Source: JAAYYF01 sp040255585 (GTDB taxonomy: Bacteria > Deinococcota > Deinococci > Deinococcales > Trueperaceae). Taken from it: DNA of 64,000 nucleotides. Under the pieces are notes generated by a model, which was given only the letters and a program-made list of their open reading frames with translations, had not been told where the DNA came from and did not search any database. Shown here one piece after another: positions 63,823-64,000 of this stretch. Position numbers and translations under genes: made by a program. Numbering within the stretch: position 1 is the first letter of the stretch; every line of letters starts with the position of its first letter. The DNA lies in NCBI GenBank assembly GCA_040255585.1, contig JBDZVI010000004.1:1-64000 (forward strand), read 5' to 3'.

Positions 63823-64000
63823 CGACGACGATGGCGGTCAGGATGCCGAGCACGGCGCCCGCGAACACCTGGGGGTAGGTGTGGCCAAGCAGGGTCTTGA
63901 GGGCCTTCGGCTGGAAGCCGGCGTCGAACAGGTGAGCAAGCTCGTTGACGAGTTCGTTGATGGCCTCGGCCTGCTGGCCGGCGGCGCGGCGGATGCCGGT
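63815..64000 (-). CDS. Divergent PAP2 family protein (DUF212), C-terminal part
   Basis: The last 61 residues of a gene that continues beyond the window. GIRRAAGQQAEAINELV, then LKTLLGHTYPQVFAGAVLGILTAIVVVM, is the conserved C-terminal half of the DUF212/YuiD family: a conserved Arg and His region followed by a final membrane helix. These are small inner-membrane proteins distantly related to PAP2 phosphatases, function not established. Overlaps the comF-like gene tail to tail by 8 bases. Confidence 0.82.
   Translation of the reverse strand, partial: TGIRRAAGQQAEAINELVNELAHLFDAGFQPKALKTLLGHTYPQVFAGAVLGILTAIVVVM

Overview
This is a high-GC chromosomal window packed with core metabolic genes and reads as ordinary bacterial chromosome, with no phage, transposon or CRISPR content. 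The gene set suggests a member of the Deinococcota, most likely Truepera-like: a bacillithiol enzyme (BshC), a type-2 isoleucyl-tRNA synthetase behind a T-box leader, family-5 and Liv-type transporters, and many genes whose start codon sits 6-9 bases behind a TAnnnT -10 box, as in the leaderless transcripts known from Deinococcus. The taxonomy is inference; there is no rRNA here.

Layout. 1-2304: 3' end of tRNA-Arg, an orphan OLD-type TOPRIM protein, an Fsr-like MFS exporter, tRNA-His and tRNA-Leu. 2404-5782: tig-clpP-clpX, the trigger factor carrying a very His-rich tail. 5804-9968 (minus): Rrf2 regulator with cysteine desulfurase, then rho with an M23 peptidase. 10232-14076: promoter, T-box leader and ileS, which is broken by an apparent one-base deletion. 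14248-17946: gap-pgk translationally coupled to a split RLAN/ATP-grasp amidoligase pair. 17921-23276 (minus): two acyl-CoA dehydrogenases, etfB-etfA and a coupled GNAT-C39 peptidase fusion that converges on the ligase pair. 23347-27305: SCP2 protein, Nudix hydrolase, aspartokinase (with an internal beta-subunit start) and an FprA-like ferredoxin reductase.

27486-32642: livG-F-H-M facing livJ across a bidirectional terminator; 32957-34849: glnA-ruvC; 34939-37725 (minus): an atypical GH13 protein; 37911-40156: a lipoprotein coupled to an exported protein with a degenerate metzincin motif and a dockerin-like end; 40195-44198 (minus): an unknown 625-residue protein, a class III aminotransferase and a SagB-like oxidoreductase; 44309-46268: thioesterase and guaB; 46367-47932 (minus): bshC; 48147-49780: ComB-like phosphatase and WecG-like glycosyltransferase; 49889-54378 (minus): purQ-purL-purF; 54491-54867: tRNA-Leu and secG; 55037-61657: a complete dipeptide/oligopeptide ABC operon ending in a 55-residue membrane protein; 61770-64000: polyprenyl diphosphate synthase, ComF and the end of a DUF212 gene.

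Most notable: (i) the RLAN + ATP-grasp + GNAT-C39 set, which looks like a peptide- or metabolite-modifying system attached to glycolytic and electron-transfer operons; (ii) the GVHH-signature IleRS under T-box control; (iii) the recurrent leaderless promoter layout; (iv) the His-tailed trigger factor and the degenerate metzincin-dockerin protein.
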